Below, piece after piece: positions 51,203-61,632 of a stretch of 64,000 nucleotides of DNA (positions within the stretch are counted from its first letter, which is position 1; every line of letters starts with the position of its first letter). The stretch is taken from the NCBI GenBank assembly GCA_964016885.1, contig OZ024743.1, forward strand, positions 189,185,857-189,249,856. The letters are read 5' to 3'. Under the pieces are notes generated by a model, which was given only the letters and a program-made list of their open reading frames with translations, searched no databases and was not told the DNA's origin. This DNA is from Eledone cirrhosa. Taxonomy: Eukaryota; Mollusca; Cephalopoda; Octopoda; Eledonidae. A program made the translations under genes and the position numbers.

Positions 51203-52149
51203 TCAACTAGAGTACAAGTAATTTGGTATACGGTGGATAATATTATGCCGGTTAATATTTAAAGCAATTCCAAAAGTTGGTCCATAATCTTGTTGTTTCT
51301 TTGGCCTTACAATGCTGACATAATATTCGTGTAAAGAAGGGTTTCCCAAATTAAGCAATATCGCCCACCAGAGAACGATTTTAAATTTCGAGTGGGCGAT
51401 AAGCAACTAAAAAGAAAATGGTGAGTGATTGGAAATGTTGGTGGACAATATAGGATATCAAGAAGGTATTTCAACATATGCTACCTGAAAAATATACTCA
51501 AACGAGATATACAAAGAACGTGTATGAAAAAACAAACAAACAAAAGACAGGAGGCTAAATGTGAATAATTAAGTCACATAACTGTATAAGATATACACAT
51601 GCCAGCTAACATGGAACATTTGGTATTTTCTGTAGTTTTGAGAAGGGTCATGCTTCGAACGAAATAACATTTTATTCGGATATAAACCAGATAAGGGAAG
51701 ACCAAAAACAAATTTGACAGTAAAATTAAGAAGTGACTTCAAGATAAACTCATCACCAGCACTGAGAACTCTGACTACAGGTAGTAGGCAAGGACGACAA
51801 TGTCAGGAAAAGTGTGAGAATCCCAAGATGGAACCTGTTCACAGTTCAATCCTCATAGAAACAGATAGCCACTTGACGTTGTTGGATTGTAAGTGGTTGC
51901 AATGCTCTTATGTTCTCATATTTGTGGATTATTGAAAACGGATTTCGAGTAACAATATAAATTAGTGGACAAAAAGTTGGTTATCTACCTTTCTTACTGC
52001 TTTCTGTGGCTTTTTAAACATCCAATGATTTAACATCGTGTAAGTAGTTTCAACAATGGTTATCTTTTTTGCATATGTGAACTTTCAATAGCACCGAAAA
52101 AATATTAGACGTAACAAAATAAATATTTGCTGAATTTTTATTAGCTGCT
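50401..52149. other. AT-rich DNA with one (TA)n run
   Basis: Frames at 51203-51406 (-) and 51714-51935 (+) are unrecognised. Nothing else is seen. Confidence 0.55.
51168..51199. repeat. (TA)n microsatellite
   Basis: About 15 TA units. Confidence 0.95.
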
Positions 52150-53700
52150 AGTAGTATATTCTTTTTCTTCGCCTACTCATTCCTGAGAGGGGAGTAGGCA
52201 GAGTCCTCAGACACTCATGTCAGCGGGTCCTATCAAAAGCAACCATCTCCAACTGATCCGACTGGATCCCCAAGCGAGACCAGCCTTGTTCTGGGTCTCC
52301 TGTCAGATGGTTTTGCCCGTAAAATCTGCCCAGCGCTTCTTTCCTGAGTCATCCTACCCACAGTGTCGGAGCTGTAGACTCTCAATTCGGAGTAGCCGCG
52401 CACCATGTAATGACACTCTGATCTCCGAGTTAAGCACTCTATCGAGTAATGTTACTCCAATCACCATTCAGAGGAACCCCATTTCGGCCGTTTTAATTCG
52501 CAGTCGTATTATTTGATTATTACTCAAGATTCATGAGCATAGATAAGGGTTGGTACGAATACACAATTGAAGTTAGCGAGTTTGGCTTTTACGTCTACCT
52601 CCTTTCTTTCGATTACTAAATGCTGAATATGGCGCATTACTACACCAGTTCCTGCAATTCTTGCACTTAACTCAGCCTCATGACTTCCATCACTCGTGAA
52701 TATGACTCCCGAGATATTTGAACTTCTCTACCTGCTTCAGTGGAATTCCATTCACATGTAGAGTGCACTGTGCAGGCTTCCTTGGGAGGACGTCAGTTTT
52801 CGCAGTACTGATTGTCATTCCAGTTATGCATCTCTCGGCAGCAAACTATCAAGTGCATGTCGGCGATCACCTTTTTAAGTAACACTGTCTCATCTGAATA
52901 TTCCAGTCGACTATATTTCACCTGTCAGTCATAACACCATTTCCAACCGGGATGTGCATGTCAATCCTGTTCATGTAAATAATAAACAGAAGTGACAGTA
53001 CGCACCCTTGGCAGAGGCCGACTCACATTGAATGGTTTCGATTTAGTACCATATATCCAAACACAAATAATTGGGCATTCGTATAGAAACATCAGGGCAG
53101 CAAGAAGCTGACCATTGATCCTATATTCCTGCACAACCTTCCACGACATTTTCAATGTGAACAAAACAAGAATATACCGCTTGGCCATACTCGCACAATT
53201 TCTTGAAGACCTGCCGCAGTGTGAATATTTGGTCAGCTGTGCGAAAACCGCACTGTTCATCAGCTATCTTGGATTCGACAATCTCCCTGCGTTTTTTTGC
53301 TAGACATTGAGCATGGACTTTATTGGTGGGATGGGGGCTCTTAACAACGAGACCCCTCAATAATTGGAGCAATCTCTCTTGCCTCGCCTAGGTACCTTTC
53401 CAGAGATCCAGGCAACCTGGCACACACGAGTCAGTCAGAGAATACCTTCTCTATTTAACGCTTTTAATATCTCGGACTGGATTACATCTTCCCCAGCGGC
53501 ATTGCCAACAGCTGAGCTCTTTAACTGTTCTTGTGACCTCAGCCTCTGACGGATTAGTCACCGCTCCCAGATGCACCACCTGTACATCCGAAAATGCTTT
53601 TGTGATCGGATTTAGAAGATCAGCAAAGTATTCTCTCCACCACGCCGGTAGAGCTGTTCTGCTTGAGAGCAGGTCGCGTGTGGTGGATAGCTATACGGCC
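52150..53700 (-). mobile_element. LINE remnant: RT and C-terminal region, heavily mutated
   Basis: On the - strand, from 5' to 3': RRWREYFADLLNPITKAF-like and VQVVHLGAVTNPSEAEVTRTVKEL (about 53660-53520); then LVVKSPHPTNKVHAQCLAKKRREIVESKIADEQCGFRTADQIFTLRQVFKKL (53360-53170); CFVHIENVVEG, a decayed motif A; then GLRQGCVLSP-like and MNRIDMHIP scraps (53010-52940); and MGFL...DRVLNSEIRVSLHGARLLRIESLQLRHCG followed by MTQERSAGQILRAKPSDRRPRTRLV (about 52480-52260). Stops and frameshifts lie throughout, and the FADD box is not readable. It is a very common cephalopod/coral-type LINE and is inactive. Confidence 0.8.
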
Positions 53701-53910
53701 ACCAGATATATTCTATTTAAATATATAATTGTGAAAAAAAAATGTTAGATTTATTTTCGTCATCACTTGCAACACTAACCCTAACCATAAAACCAATTTA
53801 TATCCTTTATAATTAAATTTAATAAAATACAATTTTAAATGGTGTAGTTTGCTTTCAATTGTTCTTTAACATTGAAGCATCATCAGTCGACGCATGTCAA
53901 CATTATTTAT

Positions 53911-54069
53911 CGAACATCATGTTTTGCAGCATAGAGTTACGGCCCTTTATGATCTGAGTTCAAACCCCGCCATAGTTAACTTTGCTTTTCATCCTTACTA
54001 GGTCGATAAAATAAAGCTCCAGTAATGCACTGATATAATTGCTGGCCTTGTGCTAAAAGTAGAAACAAT
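53911..54069 (+). mobile_element. SINE, 5'-truncated
   Basis: 'catcatgttttgcagcatag' to 'gtagaaacaatt'. ATTATTTAT lies on the left (53902) and ATTATTTATT on the right, a likely target duplication. Confidence 0.9.
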
Positions 54070-54190
54070 TATTTATTATACCTCTTTGATATTTTGTCTT
54101 AACTATAACATAAGTCAGTTTACGAACCAGAAAGAAACTTTTACTAAACATTTACTATATAGGTGGGTGTGTCTTATAGCATTCGTATTA

Positions 54191-54633
54191 TCTACTTATA
54201 TATATAACCAGCAATTTCTCTGTCTGTCTGTCCGACAGTGGAAACACTTGCGCGCGTGCGAATGTTTTTTGCACACACGTAGAGAGAGAGTGAGAGTGAA
54301 AGAAAGAGACAGACTACGAGAGGGGGATAGCGGGAGGGAGAGATGGAGAGAGAGAGTGAATAGACGCTAAAACACGTGCTACAGAAATATTACCTTCCCC
54401 TTCCTTTCTCCACTTTGGTACTACCAAGAGAAACACTGTCGCTATAGAAACATTACCTTCCCCTCTCCACTGACTTTGGTCACTGAGGCCGAGGGAATCG
54501 CTGGTTGCTATAGAGACACCTTGCACAAGCCAGAAGTAACCAGTTCGAGGCGGTTCTAACTTGACACCATGCCAAATCTACTTATAATATATAACGGGCA
54601 TTTCTCTGTTTGTTTGTCTGTCTGTCCGTCTGT
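54191..54633 (+). repeat. Unit bounded by direct repeats; possible Helitron-like 5' ends
   Basis: tctacttatatatataac...tctctgtctgtctgtccg occurs at 54191-54232 and, diverged, at 54578-54633. Between them lie a GA-rich tract (54280-54360) and two copies of an 'acattaccttcccc' motif (54390, 54448). TC + TATA palindrome + TCTGTCTGTC recalls Helitron 5' ends, but no CTRR 3' end was identified. Confidence 0.4.
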
Positions 54634-55171
54634 AAAAAATGCCAAGGAAACAAATAGACGCGGTTTCAAATCTCTATGCTTTTCAAATTCATTACATTAA
54701 TCTTTATTTATACGTTTCGCGTGTTGTTTACACACCACAGCGGTAGCGGCCAGTTGAAGATTTGAACTCGCTGTGTAAGCATGGATTGCTGGAAAAATTC
54801 TTCTTCCTTGTTGATAATCCCAAAATATCCACTTCCGTGACTTACCATCTGATTAATTGGTGAAATATATTTCTTTAATGGAATATATACAGGGAAGATT
54901 AATCATATTAAAAGGTATCTATTTTTGAAGTTCTAGTCAACTTTATTTGTTTATTACCTACCTAGCTATGGGTGGTTACACGCTTGTAAAAATTATCTTC
55001 TGTGATTATTCATGTTTATATATATGTTAATCAATTACTAGTTATTATAAAATGCTCGGACCTACACGATAGAATCTTTGAGCTTATTTTCCGGGCGATA
55101 TGGTGCACGCCGTTATGGCATGACACCCATAATTTCGATTTGGATTAAATTCATTTAATTTATCTTAATTT

Positions 55172-55173
55172 TG

Positions 55174-55240
<67 letters not shown>
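55172..55240. repeat. (TA)n(GT)n microsatellite
   Basis: TA run to 55200, followed by a GT run to 55240. Confidence 0.95.
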
Positions 55241-55241
<1 letters not shown>

Positions 55242-55308
55242 GAATCCTCATACCAAGCAATAATTACTTTTATTATGAATTCATTGTTATATATAAGAAA
55301 CCATTATT

Positions 55309-55416
55309 ATCCCGCCGAGGTTAACTTTGCCTTTTATCCTTACGGGGTAGATAAAATAAAGTACTAGTAATACACTGGGATAATTGCTTGCCTTGTGCTA
55401 AAATGTAGAAACAATT
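55309..55416 (+). mobile_element. SINE, 5'-truncated, outer partner of a nested pair
   Basis: Starts at 'tatcccgccgaggttaactt' and ends 'gtagaaacaatt'. A 21-bp direct repeat (ttatatataagaaaccatta..) flanks it and its neighbour at 55288-55308 and 55617-55637. Confidence 0.9.
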
Positions 55417-55428
55417 ATTATATATAAG

Positions 55429-55612
55429 GCGGTGGATTGGCAGTATCGGTAGAGGGTCGGACGCCATGCTTTGATGCATAGAGTTACCTCCCTTTATGAT
55501 CTGAGTTCAAATCCCGTCGAGGTTAACTTTGCCTTTCATCCTTACGGGGTCGACAAAATAAAGTACCAGTAATGCACTGGTTAATTGCTGGCCTTGTGCC
55601 AAAAGTAGAAAA
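55429..55612 (+). mobile_element. SINE, full length, inserted into the duplication of the previous one
   Basis: 'gcggtggattggcagtatcg' to 'gtagaaaaatt'. ATTATATATAAG precedes it (55417-55428) and follows it (55616-55627). Confidence 0.93.
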
Positions 55613-55715
55613 ATTATTATATATAAGAAACCATTATGAATTCAATGTTTCTCAAGTGGAGTCTGGGGTCAACACAAGAATTTTAGAGGTACACAGAAAA
55701 AAATAATAAATTCTG

Positions 55716-55850
55716 TGTGGTTAACTTTGCCTTTCATCCTTACGGGGTCGATGAAATAAAGTACCAGTCACGCACTGGGGTCGATTTAATCGACTTTCCC
55801 CTCCCCCAAAATTGCTGGTATTGTGCCTATATAAGAAACAATATTTGTAC
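55716..55850 (+). mobile_element. SINE 3' half, long subfamily
   Basis: 'gtggttaactttgcctttca' onwards with 'gatttaatcgactttcccct' and 'ctatataagaaacaata'. The open frame 55717-55908 is an artefact of it. Confidence 0.9.
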
Positions 55851-56029
55851 ACACACACGCGTGCATATATATAAATGTAAGTATCAAATTTTACTCAAAC
55901 CTGATTAGCCGACGCTACTTTCATAAATGACTATTGACAAGCACACACGGACTTACAAAATTACAAAGGCATTTCTGGAGAGTAACATACCCTTTTACAA
56001 ACTCAATTCACAGCCTTCTATTGTGTCAC

Positions 56030-56520
56030 ACATTTCTTCATAAGAGTTCTCAATTCGGGAGGTAGTTTTCTTGCTTTTCTCTGGATTCTTTCAATAGCTT
56101 CTATGTAATTTTGGATATGGTGGTCAAGCTTTATTGCGTTATCTAAATGGAATACACATATCTTTTATATGGAACTTCTTTTTTTTTATATTGAGATAGG
56201 TAAAGAATGCTTTATTTTCCTATCATTTGACCGGTTCTTCTTGTTATTTCTTTAATATGATCATTTAGATTCGAACTTTACACATTCCCAAATCGTATTT
56301 TCTCGCAATCTTAAACCCACTAGCTGCCTTCATAATTTCAAATTTCATAGAAGTATACTTAAATCTAACACGTAGACGTCTAGATGCACCATTACACCTA
56401 ATACCTAGAAGTCTATATTGCCCAGTATTGTATCTTAAGTTATTTATATCATCCACATCTATTTTCAACTTTTTGTATGCATCCACATGATATTTTAATT
56501 CAGCATTCTTGACCATATCG
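56030..56520 (-). mobile_element. Possible L2/CR1-type LINE scraps (ORF1-like and RT C-terminus)
   Basis: 56516-56268 (-) encodes 83 residues including VDDINNLRYNTGQYRLLGI and ASRRLRVRFKYTSMKFEIMKAASGFK, which resembles ORF1-like proteins of LINEs (pattern R-P-L-x-V-x-F...K-x-x-I-M-K-x-A). Further downstream on -, 56170-56030 reads NAIKLDHHIQNYIEAIERIQRKARKLPPELRTLMKKC, like the post-RT block of L2/CR1 (HLxKDIxxLExVQRRATKxxPEL). Both are short, and the intervening ORF2 is absent. Assignment is tentative. Confidence 0.45.
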
Positions 56521-56940
56521 TGAACTACTAGAATTCACAAAATCATTAGATCATCTTCCTCTTCTTTCGGATAGTCTTCAAGGGTGATATTTTGATCACT
56601 ACTTCTATAATATTGGTCCCACATTTCTTACAGGACTATTCAATATTTTTTTTATTCATAATGGACATGTATTTTAATAATGTTCACCATATAAGTAACT
56701 GGCGATATAGTTTTTAGATTGGATGTATTGTCCTTATTTTAAAGGGGTTTTATTTAAAATTGCAGGCTTCATCTTTCGTGAATTTTTTTTTATTTTGACT
56801 ATGTAATTTGTCTAACTTATGTTTTTGACATTATATTTTCTAGATTAGGATATTTCTTCACCATTTTATAACATTCGTGTAATTTTTGTGAAATGCATTA
56901 TATTTATGGTATGTAACTGCTGACGTCATTCCTGTACGGT

Positions 56941-57251
56941 AGAGGTTCTCAAACGTTTTGGGCCACCACCACCCTCATGTCAGCGCCCTCCTACCTCTAT
57001 TCCCAGAAAGACCTTCCTACACGCAAATTGTAGATGATATATAATACATAAAATCATTAATTTATATATAATAAATAATATATATACTGTGTATAAATAT
57101 TATATACTATTTTTTATTTTAATATATTTATATACATAATATGTTCCATTTGATATTTAATATACTATTGTATCATCTCTACTGTCGTCCACCGGACCCT
57201 TGACCTACTCAGCGCCCCCGGGGTGGTAGCGCTCACTTTGAGGACATCTGT
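56941..57251. mobile_element. hAT-type MITE with 8-bp target duplication
   Basis: The flanks TGTACGGT at 56933-56940 and 57252-57259 are identical 8-bp direct repeats, the hAT signature. The ends are agaggttctcaaacg on the left and, on the opposite strand at the right, acagatgtcctcaaagt, i.e. imperfect inverted repeats of the CAGnGGTTCTCAAA type. The ~311-bp body is AT-rich and non-coding. Confidence 0.75.
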
Positions 57252-57259
57252 TGTACGGT

Positions 57260-57587
57260 ATATATTTAAGTAGTCTCGTAGGTGTATGATGTTCATTACC
57301 TTGTAAATTAAGATGGACAGATTTCCCAATTATTGTCGATAATATTTAGTATTTTAGTGCAAGAGAAATAGAACTAATTTCAGTCTCTTGTTAATTTGCC
57401 AGCTTTATAGTCATTCCGGTTAATAGATTTCATTGTTTTGTAATATTATAGGAAAGTAGTCACTTTTCACACAAGCCATCGTATATATTTCAATAGAAAT
57501 TTAAGCGATAATGAAAGTTGAGGCGGAAAGAGTGCGAGATCAAGAGAAATATGTTCACTATTCCCTAATACAATTACGTAAAAGTAA
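57260..57587. other. AT-rich DNA, nothing recognised
   Basis: No ORF or repeat is seen between the hAT MITE and the SINE pair. Confidence 0.6.
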
Positions 57588-57605
57588 CAATAGTAATAAT
57601 AATAA

Positions 57606-57723
57606 TTGATGAAAGGCAAAGTTAACCTCGGCGGAATTTGAACTCAGATCATAAAGGGCCGTAACTCTATGCTGCAAAGCATGGCGTCCGGCCCTGTACC
57701 GATACTGCCAATCCACCGCCTTT
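57606..57723 (-). mobile_element. SINE, 3'-truncated, with target duplication
   Basis: Head to 'tttgcctttcat' on -; the 3' end is missing. tagtaataataataatt flanks it at about 57588-57604 and 57726-57742. Confidence 0.88.
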
Positions 57724-57739
57724 ATAGTAATAATAATAA

Positions 57740-57913
57740 TTGTTTCTAATTTAGGCACAAGGCCAGCAATTACCCAGTACATTACTGGTACTTTATTTTA
57801 TCGACCCCGTAAGGATGAAAGGCAAAGTCAACCTCGGCGGGATTTGAACTCAGATCGTAAAGGGACGTAACTATGCTGGAAAGCATGGCGTCCGACCCTC
57901 TACCGATACTGCA
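57740..57913 (-). mobile_element. SINE, main family, near full length
   Basis: 'aattgtttctaatttaggca' to 'ctctaccgatactgc' on +, the reverse of the family. Confidence 0.93.
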
Positions 57914-58059
57914 TAATGACAACTATAAAGACGGCAATAATAAAAAAAGGGAAACAAAAAGAAAGAAAAGGGGAATGTATAGAAAAAAGAGAGAAAGTAA
58001 GAAAAAAACGGGAGATGGCAAGAACTCCGGTGTCGCAGGAAAGGGGAGGGGTAAAGGGG

Positions 58060-58440
58060 GAAGGTGATTGGGCTTTGGGCCTAAATGCTGCACCCCGCGG
58101 ACAAGACGGCAAAAGCATTCCCGCGAATGATGGCCAGTGATACCCACTGCAACAGCCACCCAACCTCGCAGGGCTGCCTCCTCAGACGGCTGCTGACGCT
58201 CCGATCCTGTGGGGAGCTCGGCAGTAAGCCTGAGGTCTAGACGGTGACCAGTGCGAATTTGAAGCGGCCGGACAAACTCCGGTATTTGTTTATTTACATT
58301 CTTCTGCGAGGCGGGCCGCGGTGCTTGGCTTTGTGGCCGAAACGACTAAGTTGGAGGCGGAGAACGTGTCGCAGCAGGTGGCGTCCCAGATGAGGGATAT
58401 ACCTCCTTCGAATGGGAAGAGGGTATATAATTGCAATGTT
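58060..58440. other. GC-rich patch, unrecognised
   Basis: Richest GC/CpG stretch in the window ('cgaggcgggccgcggtgctt', 'cccgcggacaagacggcaaa'). A short + frame around 58254-58440 reads FVYLHSSARRAAVLGFVAET and TTKLEAENVSQQVASQMRDI, with no start codon nearby. I cannot identify it. It could be an exon, a TE 5' end, or a CpG island. Confidence 0.4.
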
Positions 58441-58767
58441 TTACTAGAAAAGGTTCTTCATAGGTTGTAAATATTAAAGTCTCCCATAATTATGTAAGAC
58501 TAAACACTTTGATATTCAGTTACAGATTTCAGTGTGTTTGGTGGAAAATATTTTGAGCTGAGCAGTTTTTAGTTTTCTGTTTGAGGTCTCATATCTCACG
58601 AGACCATGGATCTTCATTTGGAAAATTCATGAAGAGGAAAGCCTGGGCTTTTGTGGCAGTCCGTCTCCTCTCCATGCTACTGATAGTGTCAAAACAAGTA
58701 AACTAGATGAGAAAACTGTCGAAACATATTGCAAGGTATCCACGAATTGCATTACAGTTATTGACTT

Positions 58768-58905
58768 TGAAAGAATGGTAAGTAAAGTTAATTTTATCAG
58801 GATTTGAACTCCAGAGTGCAGAGAGTTGAACAAATAATGCAAGACCAAACGTCATAGTGCACTTGGCTTAGTGGTTAGGCCATTGGGTTTCCAATGCGTG
58901 GTTTG
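58768..58905. mobile_element. Diverged SINE (-) followed by tRNA-like head (+)
   Basis: 58768-58855 reads 'gaaagaatggtaagtaaagt' and 'aggatttgaactcc' (- copy). 58860-58905 reads 'cttggcttagtggttaggcc', an A-box-like head of the (ATG)n family, with the body missing. Confidence 0.6.
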
Positions 58906-59066
58906 GGTAAGCGGGATGAGAGTTTAGAGGGGGAGGCAAGTAAGCAAGTTCAACCTTGACAAGGTGCATTTAGCTGGTGAGGGTGGGGTATTAAGATTAA
59001 AGAAAGTGAATGCGGAAGGGTGACAAGAAGATTGGTGCAGACATATATATATATATATATATATAT

Positions 59067-59400
59067 GATGGCTGCAACTCGATTTCGAGTAATGCCATCG
59101 CTTGATACTTAAGCATTAGCATCGCGGACGTGGCTTTTTATTCCTGCTTGGGACTTTGCCTATGGCCAGCAATGAAATGCATCGCAAAAAAATATCACAT
59201 CTCAAGCGATTCCTATGCTTGGGGCTTTTTTAAATGAGGAATGGCTTTGCACGGTGCCAATCCCACGCTCTGAACATCGAAAGCATTTACACAAAAAGTA
59301 GAACTGGTCTACATCATTGGATACAAATCAGAGTGACATTCTTCTAGAGAGACGTCTTAATGAAGACTAGGCGTCTCTCGTTCCACAAAAAGAAAAAGAA
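59067..59400 (+). other. Unrecognised segment with a hairpin at each end
   Basis: Left hairpin 59067-59099: gatggc/gccatc and actcga/tcgagt. Right hairpin 59347-59379: gagagacg/cgtctctc and tctt/aaga. It is preceded by a (TA)n run (59043-59066). GC content is above its surroundings, and there is no ORF. Confidence 0.45.
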
Positions 59401-60963
59401 AGAAAATACTTTATTGGGTAGCTGTTGACACACCCGAGTTCTGCCCTTTGACAGGTATTATATTTCATCCTGCAGGGTGTCCAAAATCACCCTCCTCAGA
59501 AAACAACCTTGATGTGGGTTGTCGGTTTAGTCGCCAGCGACCTGCCCATGCACAGGTTGTATTGAGTTACATGTTGCCAGTAACGCTGAAGAGCGACTTG
59601 ACACACGTGCACACACACACGCACGTAAAACCTGATAAGCATGAACCTAAGCAAACTGCCATAGATTTTGTTTTATTTCCAATGCGGAAAAAATTATTAT
59701 TGAAGAAACATTGAAATATTTTATTTTGCATTTAATTTCCAAAAAGAATGTATTTGACAACATTTCATGCTTCATGTAATCTATAAAGTTTTACATTCCT
59801 CATCAGCTTATTTTCTGTCAACCATAGCTATTTAGTTATAATGAAGATTGCGTAATTAAAATTGTTTATTCCAATAAAGTGGGGTGATAGATAAAAGGAA
59901 AAAGGGTAAAATATGACAAATTTAGAATAGGAAGAAAACAAAAACATGATTTCCTGGCCTATTTTAGTTAATTAAACTTGTCAAGAAACTCACACTTATA
60001 ACAAAATAATTGTTTTTTTTCTTGTCACTGTTGACAGACGTAGCAGCTCAGCAAGAAAAAAGAGTTCATTTAGCAGTCAAAAAGCAATAAATACAAATTG
60101 TTTTTGTTAACAGCTTCATTTTCAGTATGGTTGTAGAACTTATCAGCTGATTCAGTTTTTATGACTTTCATTCACACCCAATAGTCTGACTATGGAGCTT
60201 TTGAGGTTATACTGTGATTAACATATTTTGAAAGAAATAACACTTCCACTTTAACAGACAAAAATTAAAAAGATAAATTCAACACTCACTCTATCCATTT
60301 TGGAGCTTTACTTCACTACTCACTACTATTAATATATTACGGACAAAACCTTATATGCTACACGTTTCTTAATTTTAACTTAATTGTTTTCTCCATTCTC
60401 CCTTAAAGGATTTAATGCACTAATTGGAATATGTATCCTGAAGATAATTTCGGTTTTAAATTCCAAACAGATCTTAAGTTGCTTCTCCAATCATCTAGCC
60501 ATACTTCTAAAACATTGACTAAATAAGCAATAAATATTTCCATTAACTTTCTCTGGTCGACGTATTTAGTGTTCAATAATTATTTTAATGGCAAGAATAC
60601 ATTTCAAATTCTAGCCTTTTAATGAAGAAGTCCAAGTATTTATTGGTACAAGGTCTCCTTGAAGATGAATCCAATTTGTTCATCAAGTTAAGCCAAATAA
60701 TCAACCCCCCCCCCCTCCCAGCAAAATAAACAGAACAAAAACACTTCGAGTGGCTTAAGACGTGTGAATGCAGAAGTCGTCAATAAAACAATTTTATTTT
60801 TAACTCGATGTCATTTGCATATATTTTCAACCCATGTCTAAGGGTCATATCCTGCATTATTGATGGTTTCTTCCTTCACATTCGTTTATTTACATAATGG
60901 TTTTAAATACGTTTTCTCAAACAAAATAAATGAAAATGCAAGCACAGCACTTTAAATAGTGTT
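59401..60963. other. 3' flank of the tetraspanin gene, otherwise empty
   Basis: An 88-codon frame at 59448-59714 is unrecognised. A C-rich run lies at 60704-60719. Confidence 0.55.
60885..60890 (-). terminator. Candidate poly(A) signal for the tetraspanin gene
   Basis: TTTATT on + reads AATAAA on -, about 75 bases after the tetraspanin stop codon, a normal distance for a 3' UTR. AT-rich DNA yields this hexamer often, so the call rests on position only. Confidence 0.4.
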
Positions 60964-61632
60964 TTAATGTCCTTCGTGAATACTTATTGAACTGATGAAA
61001 ATATAGGCAATGATCATTAGTACACCTTGGGTGGTGAAAATTAAGAAAGAAAATGTTGTGACAACAGAATCGTTTTCAGTTAAGAGATGCGATATTTTTT
61101 CATAACAGTCTTGTGTGTAGAGAAGGCAATTTGTGGTAGAATTAATTTCTTTATCAACACAACATTTTGTGAGATTTTGGAACATTATCATGTTCTCTTT
61201 CAAAGAAGTGTTCAATACGGCATTTTTCATAATGTATTTCAAATTGTTTCTCAAGGAATGTTCAAATGTAGACATATTGAGGATATTTAACACAAAAGCA
61301 GAGAACTCGATCCCCAAAATAAATATCATAGAGAAAACATAGACAACAAGTAAAAACTTTAGTTCTCGATGTGTTCCACAATAACCTAAGATAGCCAGAA
61401 TTAGCACTATCAATGAAGACGAAATCATAAGATAAGCACTGGCCGTTAATCTGTAATCATGAAGGTTGCGATCAGATGTAAGTTTTAATTTAGTCATACG
61501 GTCAAAGACAACTTGTTCATTGTGATTGGTTAAATAACCTGTAATGATACCAGATAAACCAAGAAGAAACAGTAAGATGTTAGAAAACAACAAGATATAT
61601 TTAACAACCTTAGTTCTCTGACTCAGTGGCAT
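60964..61632 (-). CDS. Tetraspanin-family membrane protein, single exon, 222 aa
   Basis: Tetraspanins organise membrane microdomains and partner proteins at the plasma membrane or vesicles. Seen here: TM1 at about residues 11-34 with Asn18, a small extracellular loop at 35-62, TM2 at 63-85 followed by the short loop GYCGTHREL, TM3 at 92-117 with Glu109, a large loop at 118-191, TM4 at 192-216, and a 6-7 residue tail. Asn in TM1 and Glu in TM3 are family hallmarks. The large loop has Cys157-Cys158, Cys169 and Cys176, enough for two disulfides. The usual CCG is CCV here, and the loop is short. Possible N-glycosylation sites are NTS (141), NLT (153) and NST (164). The ATG is the first after an in-frame TGA eight codons upstream (61654-61656), and position -3 is A. 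No intron is seen, which suggests a retrogene or a natively intronless member. The subfamily is not assigned. The frame is intact, so a functional gene is likely. Confidence 0.85.
   Translation of the reverse strand: MPLSQRTKVVKYILLFSNILLFLLGLSGIITGYLTNHNEQVVFDRMTKLKLTSDRNLHDYRLTASAYLMISSSLIVLILAILGYCGTHRELKFLLVVYVFSMIFILGIEFSAFVLNILNMSTFEHSLRNNLKYIMKNAVLNTSLKENMIMFQNLTKCCVDKEINSTTNCLLYTQDCYEKISHLLTENDSVVTTFSFLIFTTQGVLMIIAYIFISSISIHEGH

Noticed and set aside
51693..51935. GRPKTN... as a LINE C-terminus
   Set aside because: Only four or five residues resemble the GRPKKT motif; the rest does not match and no RT lies nearby.
57873..58163. Lysine/arginine-rich frames
   Set aside because: They start inside a SINE and run through an A/G-rich tract, so they are compositional artefacts.
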